Of a DNA stretch of 52,992 nucleotides, positions 43,252-50,060 are shown piece by piece (the stretch's first letter is position 1; each line of letters starts with the position of its first letter). The stretch covers positions 1-52,992 of the forward strand of contig SOJN01000063.1 of the NCBI GenBank assembly GCA_004376575.1, read 5' to 3'. The translations under genes and the position numbers were made by a program. The notes below the pieces were generated by a model. The model ran no database searches. It saw nothing but the letters and a program-made list of their open reading frames with translations, and was not told where the DNA came from. The DNA comes from a candidate division TA06 bacterium. GTDB taxonomy: Bacteria; Hydrothermota; DG-26; E44-bin18.

Positions 43252-44013
43252 ATGAACAGTTCCCATAGGCAGGTGAAGAAGAGAAGAACCAGGAAGCTCA
43301 GAGTGAGAGTCACATTCATTCTGTTCGTTCTCGGCCTTCTTGCTTCGGGTGGCTGTGGAATGTACAGGCGTGCCAGAGATTGGCGAATTTTCTCAATCAG
43401 CCAGATAGTGGTGAGGGGAGTGGGTGAGGAGTACGTGACCAGAGTGGCTGATGCCAGTGGGATAAAACGGGGCAGGTCGATGCTTGAACTGAACCCGAGA
43501 GAGATAGCCAGAAGGCTGGAGTCGCTCGACTTCGTGAGGAGGGCGTATATCAGAAGGAGGCCGCCCGGGAGAGTGATTCTCGATATCTCGGGCCGGAAAC
43601 CTTTTGCCCTCGTGAATGGAAACATTGTTGTGGGAGAGGATGGAAGAGCAGTCTCTTCAGATGTGAAGGGGTTGGACCTCCTGGTCGTAGACTGTCCCTT
43701 GAGGAAGGGCGAGGGAGGATTTGAAAGTGTGGATCCTGGGCTCTTGCAACAGGCTTTCCTCGTCCTTGCTGCAGTTGAGAGCCTTGGTGTGAAGAGAGTA
43801 GATGTCACCAACCTGGATGACGCGAGGGTGTTGCTTGCAGATGGAACGCTCCTTCGTCTGGGATCAGGGAGATTCTGCGAGAAATCAAGGATGATCGCCC
43901 TGGTTCTAAGAGACCTCAAAGAGAGGAACGGGAAGGTCTCAACAATTGATGCACGCTTTGATTCTCAGATCTTGGTGCTAAGGCAGGAGTCTTTGCGTTC
44001 TCGAAAAAACTAA
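43252..44013 (+). CDS. ftsQ: Cell division protein FtsQ
   Basis: 253 residues: a basic cytoplasmic tail (RQVKKRRTRKLRVR), one membrane helix (VTFILFVLGLLASGGCGMY), then a POTRA domain (ISQIVVRGVGEEYVTRVADASGIKRGRSMLELNPREIARRLESLDFVRRAYIRRRPP) and the FtsQ/DivIB beta domain (REPFAxV-like RKPFALVNGNIVVGEDGRAV). It connects the FtsLB pair to the divisome. Placed between murB and ftsA as in many dcw clusters. Ddl, often adjacent, is missing. Confidence 0.92.
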   Translation: MNSSHRQVKKRRTRKLRVRVTFILFVLGLLASGGCGMYRRARDWRIFSISQIVVRGVGEEYVTRVADASGIKRGRSMLELNPREIARRLESLDFVRRAYIRRRPPGRVILDISGRKPFALVNGNIVVGEDGRAVSSDVKGLDLLVVDCPLRKGEGGFESVDPGLLQQAFLVLAAVESLGVKRVDVTNLDDARVLLADGTLLRLGSGRFCEKSRMIALVLRDLKERNGKVSTIDARFDSQILVLRQESLRSRKN

Positions 44014-44027
44014 AAGGTGGTGGAAAA

Positions 44028-45263
44028 ATGGGAAGAAGCACGGTGATCGTCGGTCTTGATTTGGGCACAACAAAGATTGCAGCCATAGTTGCCGAAGTTA
44101 GCGAGAAGGGAGAGGTGAATGTTGTAGGAGTGGGCACCAGCCCTTCAGATGGGTTGAGAAGGGGAGTTGTGGTTAACCTGGAGAAGACAGTCAATTCTGT
44201 GAAGAAGGCGGTCCATGAGGCGGAACTGATGGCTGGAGTCAGAGTTGACGAAGTCTACGCCGGGATCGCCGGCGACCACATCAGGTCTATTAACTCCAGA
44301 GGCGTGATTGCGGTCACCCGCTCTGGGAACGAGATTGGACAGAGTGATGTGCACAGGGTCATAGAGCAAGCGAGAGCCGTCGCCATCCCCATAGACAGAG
44401 AGATCATACATGTGATACCTCAGGAGTTCGTGGTTGATGACCAGACAGGGATCAAGGATCCGGTGGGCATGGCCGGGGTCCGGCTTGAAGCAGTAGTCCA
44501 CATTGTGACCGGAGCTGTGACGTCCGCGCAGAATATCTACAAGTCGATAGACCGCGCGGGGATGAAGATTAGGGACCTCGTTCTTCAGCCGCTCGCAGCA
44601 AGCTATGCTGTTCTCGACCCCGAAGAGAGAGAGCTGGGTGTCGCGATTATCGATATTGGAGGCGGGACTACTGACATAGCAATCTTCTACGACGGATCTA
44701 TCAGGCACACATCAGTGGTGGGACTGGGCGGCTCAAACATCACCAACGACATAGCCATAGGCTTAAGGACGCCAAGAACTCGTGCAGAAGAGATAAAGAT
44801 GAAATATGGCTCTGCAATGGCCTCTCTCATTGACCCTGAGGCGAAAATAAAGGTACCAGGAGTTGGAGGAAGGGAAGAGAGGGAGGTCTCAGCGCAGGTT
44901 CTGGGGTCAATCATAGAGCCGAGACTTGAGGAGATACTCTCGCTGGCCCACCGTGAGATAAAGAAGACCGATTATGCAGATCTGCTTGGTGCTGGAGTTG
45001 TCTTAACTGGAGGGACAGCACGGATGGTGGGGATAGCCCAGCTGGCAGAACAGATCTTTGATCTTCCTGTGAAGGTGGGCATACCAAAGGGTGTTGGCGG
45101 TCTCACCGATTCTGTGACAGACCCTCTTCACGCAACGGGGGTCGGACTGGTTCTCTATGGGTATGAGAACAGGTTCAAAGGAGGATTGACTGGAGTGACC
45201 GACCACAACCTGTTCGATAAGATTGTGGACAAGATGAAGAACTGGTTTGGAGACCTATTCTAG
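44028..45263 (+). CDS. ftsA: Cell division protein FtsA
   Basis: 411 residues of the actin-like ATPase family. Phosphate-1 loop VGLDLGTTKIAAIVAEV, the 1C subdomain (EVYAGIAGDHIRSINSRGVIAV), VVDIDIGGGTTDIAIFYDGS-like phosphate-2 region (read here as AIIDIGGGTTDIAIF), VVLTGGTARMVGIAQLAEQIF and a C-terminal amphipathic helix (MKNWFGDLF) for membrane attachment. FtsA tethers FtsZ to the membrane. It is directly upstream of ftsZ. Confidence 0.96.
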   Translation: MGRSTVIVGLDLGTTKIAAIVAEVSEKGEVNVVGVGTSPSDGLRRGVVVNLEKTVNSVKKAVHEAELMAGVRVDEVYAGIAGDHIRSINSRGVIAVTRSGNEIGQSDVHRVIEQARAVAIPIDREIIHVIPQEFVVDDQTGIKDPVGMAGVRLEAVVHIVTGAVTSAQNIYKSIDRAGMKIRDLVLQPLAASYAVLDPEERELGVAIIDIGGGTTDIAIFYDGSIRHTSVVGLGGSNITNDIAIGLRTPRTRAEEIKMKYGSAMASLIDPEAKIKVPGVGGREEREVSAQVLGSIIEPRLEEILSLAHREIKKTDYADLLGAGVVLTGGTARMVGIAQLAEQIFDLPVKVGIPKGVGGLTDSVTDPLHATGVGLVLYGYENRFKGGLTGVTDHNLFDKIVDKMKNWFGDLF

Positions 45264-45294
45264 TAATCAAATAAAACTGGAGGAAGGAGGTGTT

Positions 45295-45402
45295 TTGCGG
45301 CTTCAGTTCTTTGAGGAGTTCAGATCAAAGTGGATTCAGTTCAACAAGGTGGTGTGGTTTGTGCAAGGGGGTGGGACATGTTTGATCTCGTTGAAAATCT
45401 AA
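45295..45402 (+). other. Possible leader ORF overlapping the ftsZ start
   Basis: A TTG at 45295 lies just after the near-perfect ribosome site AGGAAGGAGGTG and opens a 35-codon frame that ends 22 bases into ftsZ, out of frame with it. The peptide (MRLQFFEEFRSKWIQFNKVV onward) has no recognised family. It may be chance, or a coupling leader for ftsZ translation. Nothing else explains the strong ribosome site here. Confidence 0.3.
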
Positions 45403-46532
45403 AACAAAACGCCAAGATAAAAGTGCTGGGAGTGGGAGGCGCAGGAGGGAATGCTGTCAATAGAATGATAGAATCCGGTCTGGCCGGAGTCGAATTCATT
45501 GCAACAAACACTGATATCCAGGTCCTTTCCATGTCCAAGGCAGATGTGAAGATCCAGCTCGGAGTGGAACTCACCAAAGGGCTGGGGTCCGGCGGAGATC
45601 CTGAAATCGGGAGAAAAGCAATCGAAGAGAACATAGACGACGTTGCAGATGCAATACGAGGAGCTGATATGCTGTTCGTGACTGCTGGATTGGGCGGCGG
45701 CACAGGTACTGGAGCCTCTCCCAGGGTTGCTGAGGTTGCCCGGGACCTGGATGTTCTCACGGTCGCTATCGTCACCAAGCCATTCGATTTCGAGGGGACG
45801 AAAAGGATACGCCAGGCTCAGGTTGGTGAGAAGGAGCTCAAAGGAAGGGTGGACACTCTGATAGTGATTCCCAATCAGCGGTTGCTTGCAGTGGTGGGCA
45901 ACCAGACACCCATATATGAGGCGTTTCAGGTGTGCGATGAGGTGTTGCTTCAGGCAACAAGGGGCATTTCAGATCTGATAACTGTGCCCGGCCTCATCAA
46001 CCTCGATTTTGCAGATGTGAGAACGATCATGTCCGAGACCGGAGAGGCCCTCATGGGAGCAGGATCTGGCACTGGCGAGAACAGGGCTCAGGCTGCAGCA
46101 ACAGAAGCTATCGGCTGTCCGCTCCTGGAGGATGTTTCCATAGAAGGGGCAAGCGGCATTCTGGTCAACATAACTGGAGGACCTGATCTCACCTTGCACG
46201 AAGTAAGTGATGCTACCACCGTGGTCTGTGAAGCAGCAGGCAAGGAAGCGAACGTCATATTCGGTGCAGTCATTGACAAGGCGCTGGAAGGTTCTGTCAG
46301 AGTGACAGTTATTGCCACTGGACTACCATCAAGGAAAGAGGATCAGATTTCAGAGGTTCTGGAGGCGAAGCCATCGGAATTTGGTCCACTCAGGAACCAG
46401 GCATTGGACATGCCAGCCTTCCGGAGAAAAGACGTACTCTCAAAGAGTAAACTTCTGCAAAAAAGGGACATTAGAGATTTCAGCACAGATGAGCTGGAAA
46501 TCCCTACTTTTATGAGGAGGCAGATGGACTAG
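45378..46532 (+). CDS. ftsZ: Cell division GTPase FtsZ
   Basis: 384 residues from the ATG at 45378, which follows GGGGGTGGG. An upstream GTG at 45330 would add 16 residues without family support. Motifs: IKVLGVGGAGGNAVNRMI, ATNTDIQVL, TAGLGGGTGTGASP (tubulin signature; the usual GAAP reads GASP), NLDFADVRTIM with the synergy-loop aspartates, and a C-terminal peptide EIPTFMRRQMD that binds FtsA. The linker is short, about 35 residues. It is the last gene of the dcw cluster. Confidence 0.97.
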   Translation: MFDLVENLKQNAKIKVLGVGGAGGNAVNRMIESGLAGVEFIATNTDIQVLSMSKADVKIQLGVELTKGLGSGGDPEIGRKAIEENIDDVADAIRGADMLFVTAGLGGGTGTGASPRVAEVARDLDVLTVAIVTKPFDFEGTKRIRQAQVGEKELKGRVDTLIVIPNQRLLAVVGNQTPIYEAFQVCDEVLLQATRGISDLITVPGLINLDFADVRTIMSETGEALMGAGSGTGENRAQAAATEAIGCPLLEDVSIEGASGILVNITGGPDLTLHEVSDATTVVCEAAGKEANVIFGAVIDKALEGSVRVTVIATGLPSRKEDQISEVLEAKPSEFGPLRNQALDMPAFRRKDVLSKSKLLQKRDIRDFSTDELEIPTFMRRQMD

Positions 46533-46656
46533 ATCTCAGCCACTTTCGCTCCGTGCAAGAAGTGCAGAATAGGCCAGCCGATAAGGGGTCAATCTAGACC
46601 GTTTCTGCGCCGCTAAGTACAGGGAAGTAAAGGCGTTGTGCATTGTGACCCGTTGA

Positions 46657-46672
46657 TGGCATATATCTTGCT
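46657..46672 (+). promoter_or_regulatory. Sigma-54 promoter 1
   Basis: TGGCATATATCTTGCT matches the -24/-12 consensus TGGCACRNNNNTTGCW at all but one specified position, with the GG and GC pairs separated by the required 10 bases. Transcription should begin near 46683, 19 bases before the ATG at 46702. Just upstream, GGTCAATCTAGACC (46588-46601) is an inverted repeat that could be part of an activator site. Confidence 0.75.
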
Positions 46673-46701
46673 GCGTCATGTTGGAGTGAGAAGGGGGTGT
46701 G

Positions 46702-47082
46702 ATGGAGAGGGTACTTGTGGTGGATAAGGATCAACTCTCAGCCAGGTCCATTGTGGGCGCGGCATCTGGCATTGGAGTCGGAGTCGATCTTTGTGAGGGG
46801 ACGACCGAGGCGTTGAAGAGGTTGAAATCTCACAAGTACTGTTCGGTGATTGTTGACATCGATAATGCCGGGACAAACCCCACCGATGTCGTAAGCGCTT
46901 TCAGGGGCGCTTCTCCAGGGACGAGCATTATTACCTTCACTGCCAGAAACCGCCTGGAACTTGAGAGGAAGATCAGGTTGAAAGGCGTCTTCTACTATAT
47001 GGTTGGACCGCTCAGCGAAATCGAATTCAAGGAGGCCTTAGAAGGTGCCGTAAGGGCAGCCGATCACGGTCGATTTGAATAG
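46702..47082 (+). CDS. Degenerate receiver (REC-like) protein 1
   Basis: 126 residues, a stand-alone response-regulator receiver fold: VLVVDKDQLSARSIV (acidic pocket), CSVIVDIDNAG (phospho-acceptor position, D52), SIITFTARN (conserved T), then VFYYMVGP where the usual lysine of the KP motif is replaced by glycine. Classic phosphorylation switching needs that lysine, so this is probably a pseudo-receiver. It has a close paralogue at 49441. It is led by sigma-54 promoter 1 and followed by a terminator, so it forms its own transcript. No output domain is present. Confidence 0.82.
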   Translation: MERVLVVDKDQLSARSIVGAASGIGVGVDLCEGTTEALKRLKSHKYCSVIVDIDNAGTNPTDVVSAFRGASPGTSIITFTARNRLELERKIRLKGVFYYMVGPLSEIEFKEALEGAVRAADHGRFE

Positions 47083-47105
47083 TAACGTTTTGTTGTAACG
47101 AAATA

Positions 47106-47135
47106 GCCCTGGTTTTGCGGCCGGGGCGTTTTTTT
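47106..47135 (+). terminator. Rho-independent terminator after receiver 1
   Basis: GCCCTGG (47106-47112) pairs with CCGGGGC (47121-47127), including one G-U pair, and is followed by a T-run (47129-47135). It lies 24 bases after the receiver gene and isolates it from the next sigma-54 promoter. Confidence 0.75.
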
Positions 47136-47397
47136 GCCGAAATTTCGCAATTTGCTTTCATGACGCGATAGATTTTCGCCTTTGGCAAGTACTGGCCGTC
47201 TTTTTTTATACCATTTTTGGAATGAATTAGCTTCTGCCATTCTGGCAGTTTTGCACACTCCTGTAATCGCAAAAAGACAGAAGTTAAGTTTTAGGGGCAG
47301 TTAGGTTCCCAATCCCGCCTCATCCGGCACGCTCTAAAACCGCCTGCACAGCCCATCTTCCCACGAAGCGCTCTCTTGAACCTCTAGGACGCTGATA
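47136..47397. other. Intergenic region before sigma-54 promoter 2
   Basis: No gene seen. A smaller hairpin, CTGCCA (47234-47239) with TGGCAG (47243-47248) followed by TTTT, could be a weak terminator. The rest may hold activator binding sites for the promoter at 47398, but I could not identify a repeated motif shared with promoter 1. Confidence 0.6.
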
Positions 47398-47413
47398 GGG
47401 CACGGTTTTTGCA
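47398..47413 (+). promoter_or_regulatory. Sigma-54 promoter 2
   Basis: GGGCACGGTTTTTGCA fits the -24/-12 consensus TGGCACRNNNNTTGCW except for the first base. GG and GC are 10 bases apart. The start is expected near 47424, about 22 bases before the ATG at 47446. Confidence 0.75.
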
Positions 47414-47445
47414 ATAGTCTTGGGCTGGAGGCGTCAAGAGGAAAA

Positions 47446-48330
47446 ATGAGTAGACACAAGAGAGCTGTATCTAAGCTGATTCTGGCAGGAGGAGGGGCCC
47501 TCGTGCTCCTCATTCTGGTCTGTACGGAGGCTGAGGCTGTCTCCATCAACTGGGGTACAGCAGGTAATCCCATCTACGGTGAAGGTGGGGTGGGATCCGA
47601 CCTTCTCGCGAGGGGTGATGTGGTCCAGTTGATTTGCGACAGAGCCCAGGACGGTATTGATCCGCCTGGGAAGGACGGAATGCCGACAGGTGATGATGAA
47701 CTGATACATACGTCCTATATAGGCCACGGAAGCTTTTTTGAGGGTGAGTTCTCTGACAATGTGCTCACGGGGATTGTGGGTATAGGCGATTTCCTCTACG
47801 TGAGAGCGTGGAATGACTCGGTGCTGTTGAGAGCCGCCCGGTTTGGGGACACTCGACAGCACGATCCTCAAGAATGGGTTGTTGACAACAGTATTCAGTT
47901 TACGCTTAACGCCACTGAGAATGGATCTTGGGCAGCCACCTTCTACAAGCTGAAGATTCTCTCCAAGAGATTGAGAGCCTTCCGCCCGGGGGCGAGTCCA
48001 GGTGTGGCGGACCTGGTAGATTTGGGTGATGGTGCAGCCATTTTGTACCTCAACCGACCCAATCCATTCAGCAGCTCGACAATGCTCGGGTTCAGCTTGG
48101 TAGGATGCGCGGCTAGCTCGAGGGCAGAACTGAAGATTTACGCTGTTAGTGGTTCTCTGGTAAGAAACTTGTTTTCTGCAGAAAGCGTTCAAGGTGATCG
48201 GTGGGTCATCTGGGACGGTAAGGATGATTCTGGCAGTGATGCAGGGAGCGGAATATATATCTGCAGGCTGAGGATTTTCGATGGAACGCGCACTGCAGAA
48301 CTTTTGGCGAAGTTGGTCTACGCGCGGTGA
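47446..48330 (+). CDS. Secreted protein with FlgD-like C-terminal tail
   Basis: 294 residues. A signal peptide (SKLILAGGGALVLLILV, cleavage near AEA-VS) precedes a unique domain of about 180 residues (INWGTAGNPIYGEGG, RGDVVQLICDRAQDGIDPPGKDGMPTGDDE), followed by a FlgD-Ig-like tail: LYLNRPNPFSSSTMLGFSL, ELKIYAVSGSLVRNL, VIWDGKDDSGSDAGSGIYICRL. The acidic loop with GKDGMPTGDDE may bind calcium. The start codon follows AAGAGG. It is the first gene of the transcript from sigma-54 promoter 2 and lies 32 bases before the PilX-like gene. I do not recognise the central domain. Confidence 0.8.
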   Translation: MSRHKRAVSKLILAGGGALVLLILVCTEAEAVSINWGTAGNPIYGEGGVGSDLLARGDVVQLICDRAQDGIDPPGKDGMPTGDDELIHTSYIGHGSFFEGEFSDNVLTGIVGIGDFLYVRAWNDSVLLRAARFGDTRQHDPQEWVVDNSIQFTLNATENGSWAATFYKLKILSKRLRAFRPGASPGVADLVDLGDGAAILYLNRPNPFSSSTMLGFSLVGCAASSRAELKIYAVSGSLVRNLFSAESVQGDRWVIWDGKDDSGSDAGSGIYICRLRIFDGTRTAELLAKLVYAR

Positions 48331-48362
48331 CTGGCGCATGAGAGATAAGGGAGATTGCTATT

Positions 48363-49415
48363 GTGAGATCTAGTCCAAGTGAGAAGAAATTTGCCATCTT
48401 GGTGCCACTGGCAGTTGTCTCTGTGACTGTAGTACTGGCTGCCTCGGTTGTGAGGTTGACGGCCTCAAGCTTGGAAGCCCGAGTGATGAACTTCTACAGG
48501 GTTCAGTCTGAATATGTGGCCAGAGCCGGTGTCGCAGAGGCGCTAACCCGGCTTGCAAATGGTGAGATTCATGACCCTGATGAGGGGAATCCTGATTGGA
48601 GAGCCGAAATATGTGTAGGCTTGAGAACAGAGAGTTCTCCTCCAATTTATCGATATACAAGTTATCAGACCGACCTTAGTTACGGGACACTCAAAGACCC
48701 GGTTACTGTGACGTACCTGTTGGATCGGGGAAGCATAGTCTACTTTGACCCGGATAGTAAGATGAAGACGACAAGACCTGGTGACTATCCCGTATATGTG
48801 GCTCAGGCCGTAGGTGGTAAAGGGAGGTCTGCCAGTAGATTCAGAGGTGAGTACATAAGCTATCCATTTCAGCCTCGAATGGAAGAAGCGTTCATCTGCG
48901 AGAGTTGGCCAAAGCCTCTTTCCAGGAACCGCATCTGTTCAAACGAGCATGGCACACACCTTCCGGCGTTGACGCGACCACCGTTCTGTGCGAGGTACCA
49001 CGTTTCGAGGAAGGACGACCTGCCGGTTCCTTCTGGTCGCATTCCCAGTACTAGTGAGGTTCTGGGAATATCTCCTGCCGAGCTGATTACCGTTTTGAGA
49101 GCGGCCAGTGTAAACAGGAGCCTGGAGAACGAACCCGTCGGAATAACATTTTTCTCCACGCATGCACGGTACGACAGAAGCGTGTCGGGTTCAGGGCTCC
49201 TCTATGTGGTAGGTAATTTGGTCGTTAAGGGCGACTTTCGTTTCAATGGGTTGGTGTATGTGGAAGGTAGTGCCAGTTTTGCTGGGGATGTTTGGGTAGT
49301 TGGGGGGCTGGTAGTCAGCGGGCACTGCAATGTTGGCCCTACTGTGCTGTACTCAAGAGAGGCGATTGTTGAGTCTATGAGGAATTCAATTCTAGTGGAT
49401 CTGTCTAGGATATGA
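48363..49415 (+). CDS. PilX-like membrane-anchored protein with beta-helix-like C-terminus
   Basis: 350 residues. One N-terminal membrane helix (FAILVPLAVVSVTVVLAASVVRL) is followed by FYRVQSEYVARAGVAEALTRLANGEI, the pattern of PilX-type minor-pilin N-termini (YAAEAGLEEAL). The glycine and glutamate of a standard prepilin cleavage site are not apparent, as in many PilX-type proteins. The C-terminal 100 residues (GSGLLYVVGNLVVKGDFRFNGLVYVEGSASFAGDVWVVGGLVVSG) read as a short beta-solenoid. GTG start. It may be a pilus-tip or envelope component. No pilin secretin or ATPase is in the window. Confidence 0.75.
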   Translation: MRSSPSEKKFAILVPLAVVSVTVVLAASVVRLTASSLEARVMNFYRVQSEYVARAGVAEALTRLANGEIHDPDEGNPDWRAEICVGLRTESSPPIYRYTSYQTDLSYGTLKDPVTVTYLLDRGSIVYFDPDSKMKTTRPGDYPVYVAQAVGGKGRSASRFRGEYISYPFQPRMEEAFICESWPKPLSRNRICSNEHGTHLPALTRPPFCARYHVSRKDDLPVPSGRIPSTSEVLGISPAELITVLRAASVNRSLENEPVGITFFSTHARYDRSVSGSGLLYVVGNLVVKGDFRFNGLVYVEGSASFAGDVWVVGGLVVSGHCNVGPTVLYSREAIVESMRNSILVDLSRI

Positions 49416-49440
49416 GGAATCAAGTTCTTGGAGGTGAATT

Positions 49441-49875
49441 ATGGAACACAGAGTTCTAGTCATTGGAGATGATGAGCACAAGAAGGAGGAGCTCTCGGGT
49501 CTCACCGCTGTATTCGGGATGCCATCCGACAACTGCAATTGGTCTGATCTCGCTGTGAAGAGGTTGAAATCCTTTCGATACTCCGCTGTGGTGGCTGACA
49601 TAAGTGGTGGAAACCTTTCACCAGAAGACTGTGTGACTCTGGCAAAGGCCGCAGCTCCGTATACTCCAATCATAGTTGTTGCAAGCGAAAACGATCTTGA
49701 CACCGAAAGAATCGTAAGACAGATGGGGGTATTCTACTACATGGTTAGACCATATCACAGAGAAGAATACATTGAAGCGCTTGGTGATGCTGTCGAATTC
49801 GCCGCGGGCCTCAGATCAAAAGAGGTTATTGCTTCAGAGATTCTTTCATCTGTTGGCAAAGACGAGTGGAGGTGA
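49441..49875 (+). CDS. Degenerate receiver (REC-like) protein 2
   Basis: 144 residues, paralogous to the receiver at 46702. Shared segments include KRLKSFRYSAVVADISGG (KRLKSHKYCSVIVDIDNAG in the other) and GVFYYMVRP (GVFYYMVGP). D10-D11 and D53 sit at the acidic-pocket and acceptor positions, but the beta-5 lysine is arginine. A C-terminal tail of about 30 residues (GLRSKEVIASEILSSVGKDEWR) is extra. The ATG follows GGAGGTG. It is co-transcribed with the PilX-like gene 26 bases upstream and lies five bases before a small gene. Confidence 0.82.
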   Translation: MEHRVLVIGDDEHKKEELSGLTAVFGMPSDNCNWSDLAVKRLKSFRYSAVVADISGGNLSPEDCVTLAKAAAPYTPIIVVASENDLDTERIVRQMGVFYYMVRPYHREEYIEALGDAVEFAAGLRSKEVIASEILSSVGKDEWR

Positions 49876-49879
49876 GACT

Positions 49880-50038
49880 ATGTCCGGAGCGATTCTGATT
49901 GATCGGAAACTCGAGGATACCATTTTGGTGGGTGAGAACGATGAAACCAAAAGCGTAGCAGATGCTCGTTTTGAGGAGGAGGTTAACTGGATCCTTTTGA
50001 AGTTGCATCTAGAGGCTTTTCATACACTGTCCAGGTGA
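49880..50038 (+). CDS. Small protein of unknown function
   Basis: 52 residues starting MSGAILIDRKLEDTILVGENDE and ending NWILLKLHLEAFHTLSR. The ATG at 49880 is six bases after GAGGTGAG, a good ribosome site. A longer frame from 49772 overlaps the receiver and is rejected. It is acidic in the middle and amphipathic at the end. Its tight position between receiver 2 and the sigma-54 activator suggests a protein-protein regulator, but I have no family match. Confidence 0.6.
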   Translation: MSGAILIDRKLEDTILVGENDETKSVADARFEEEVNWILLKLHLEAFHTLSR

Positions 50039-50060
50039 AGTTTATCTAGGAGGAACTGTT

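Noticed and set aside
47434-48339. 301-residue open frame antisense to the FlgD-tailed gene
   Set aside because: The sense gene has a signal peptide, a ribosome site and a recognisable C-terminal tail; the antisense frame has none.
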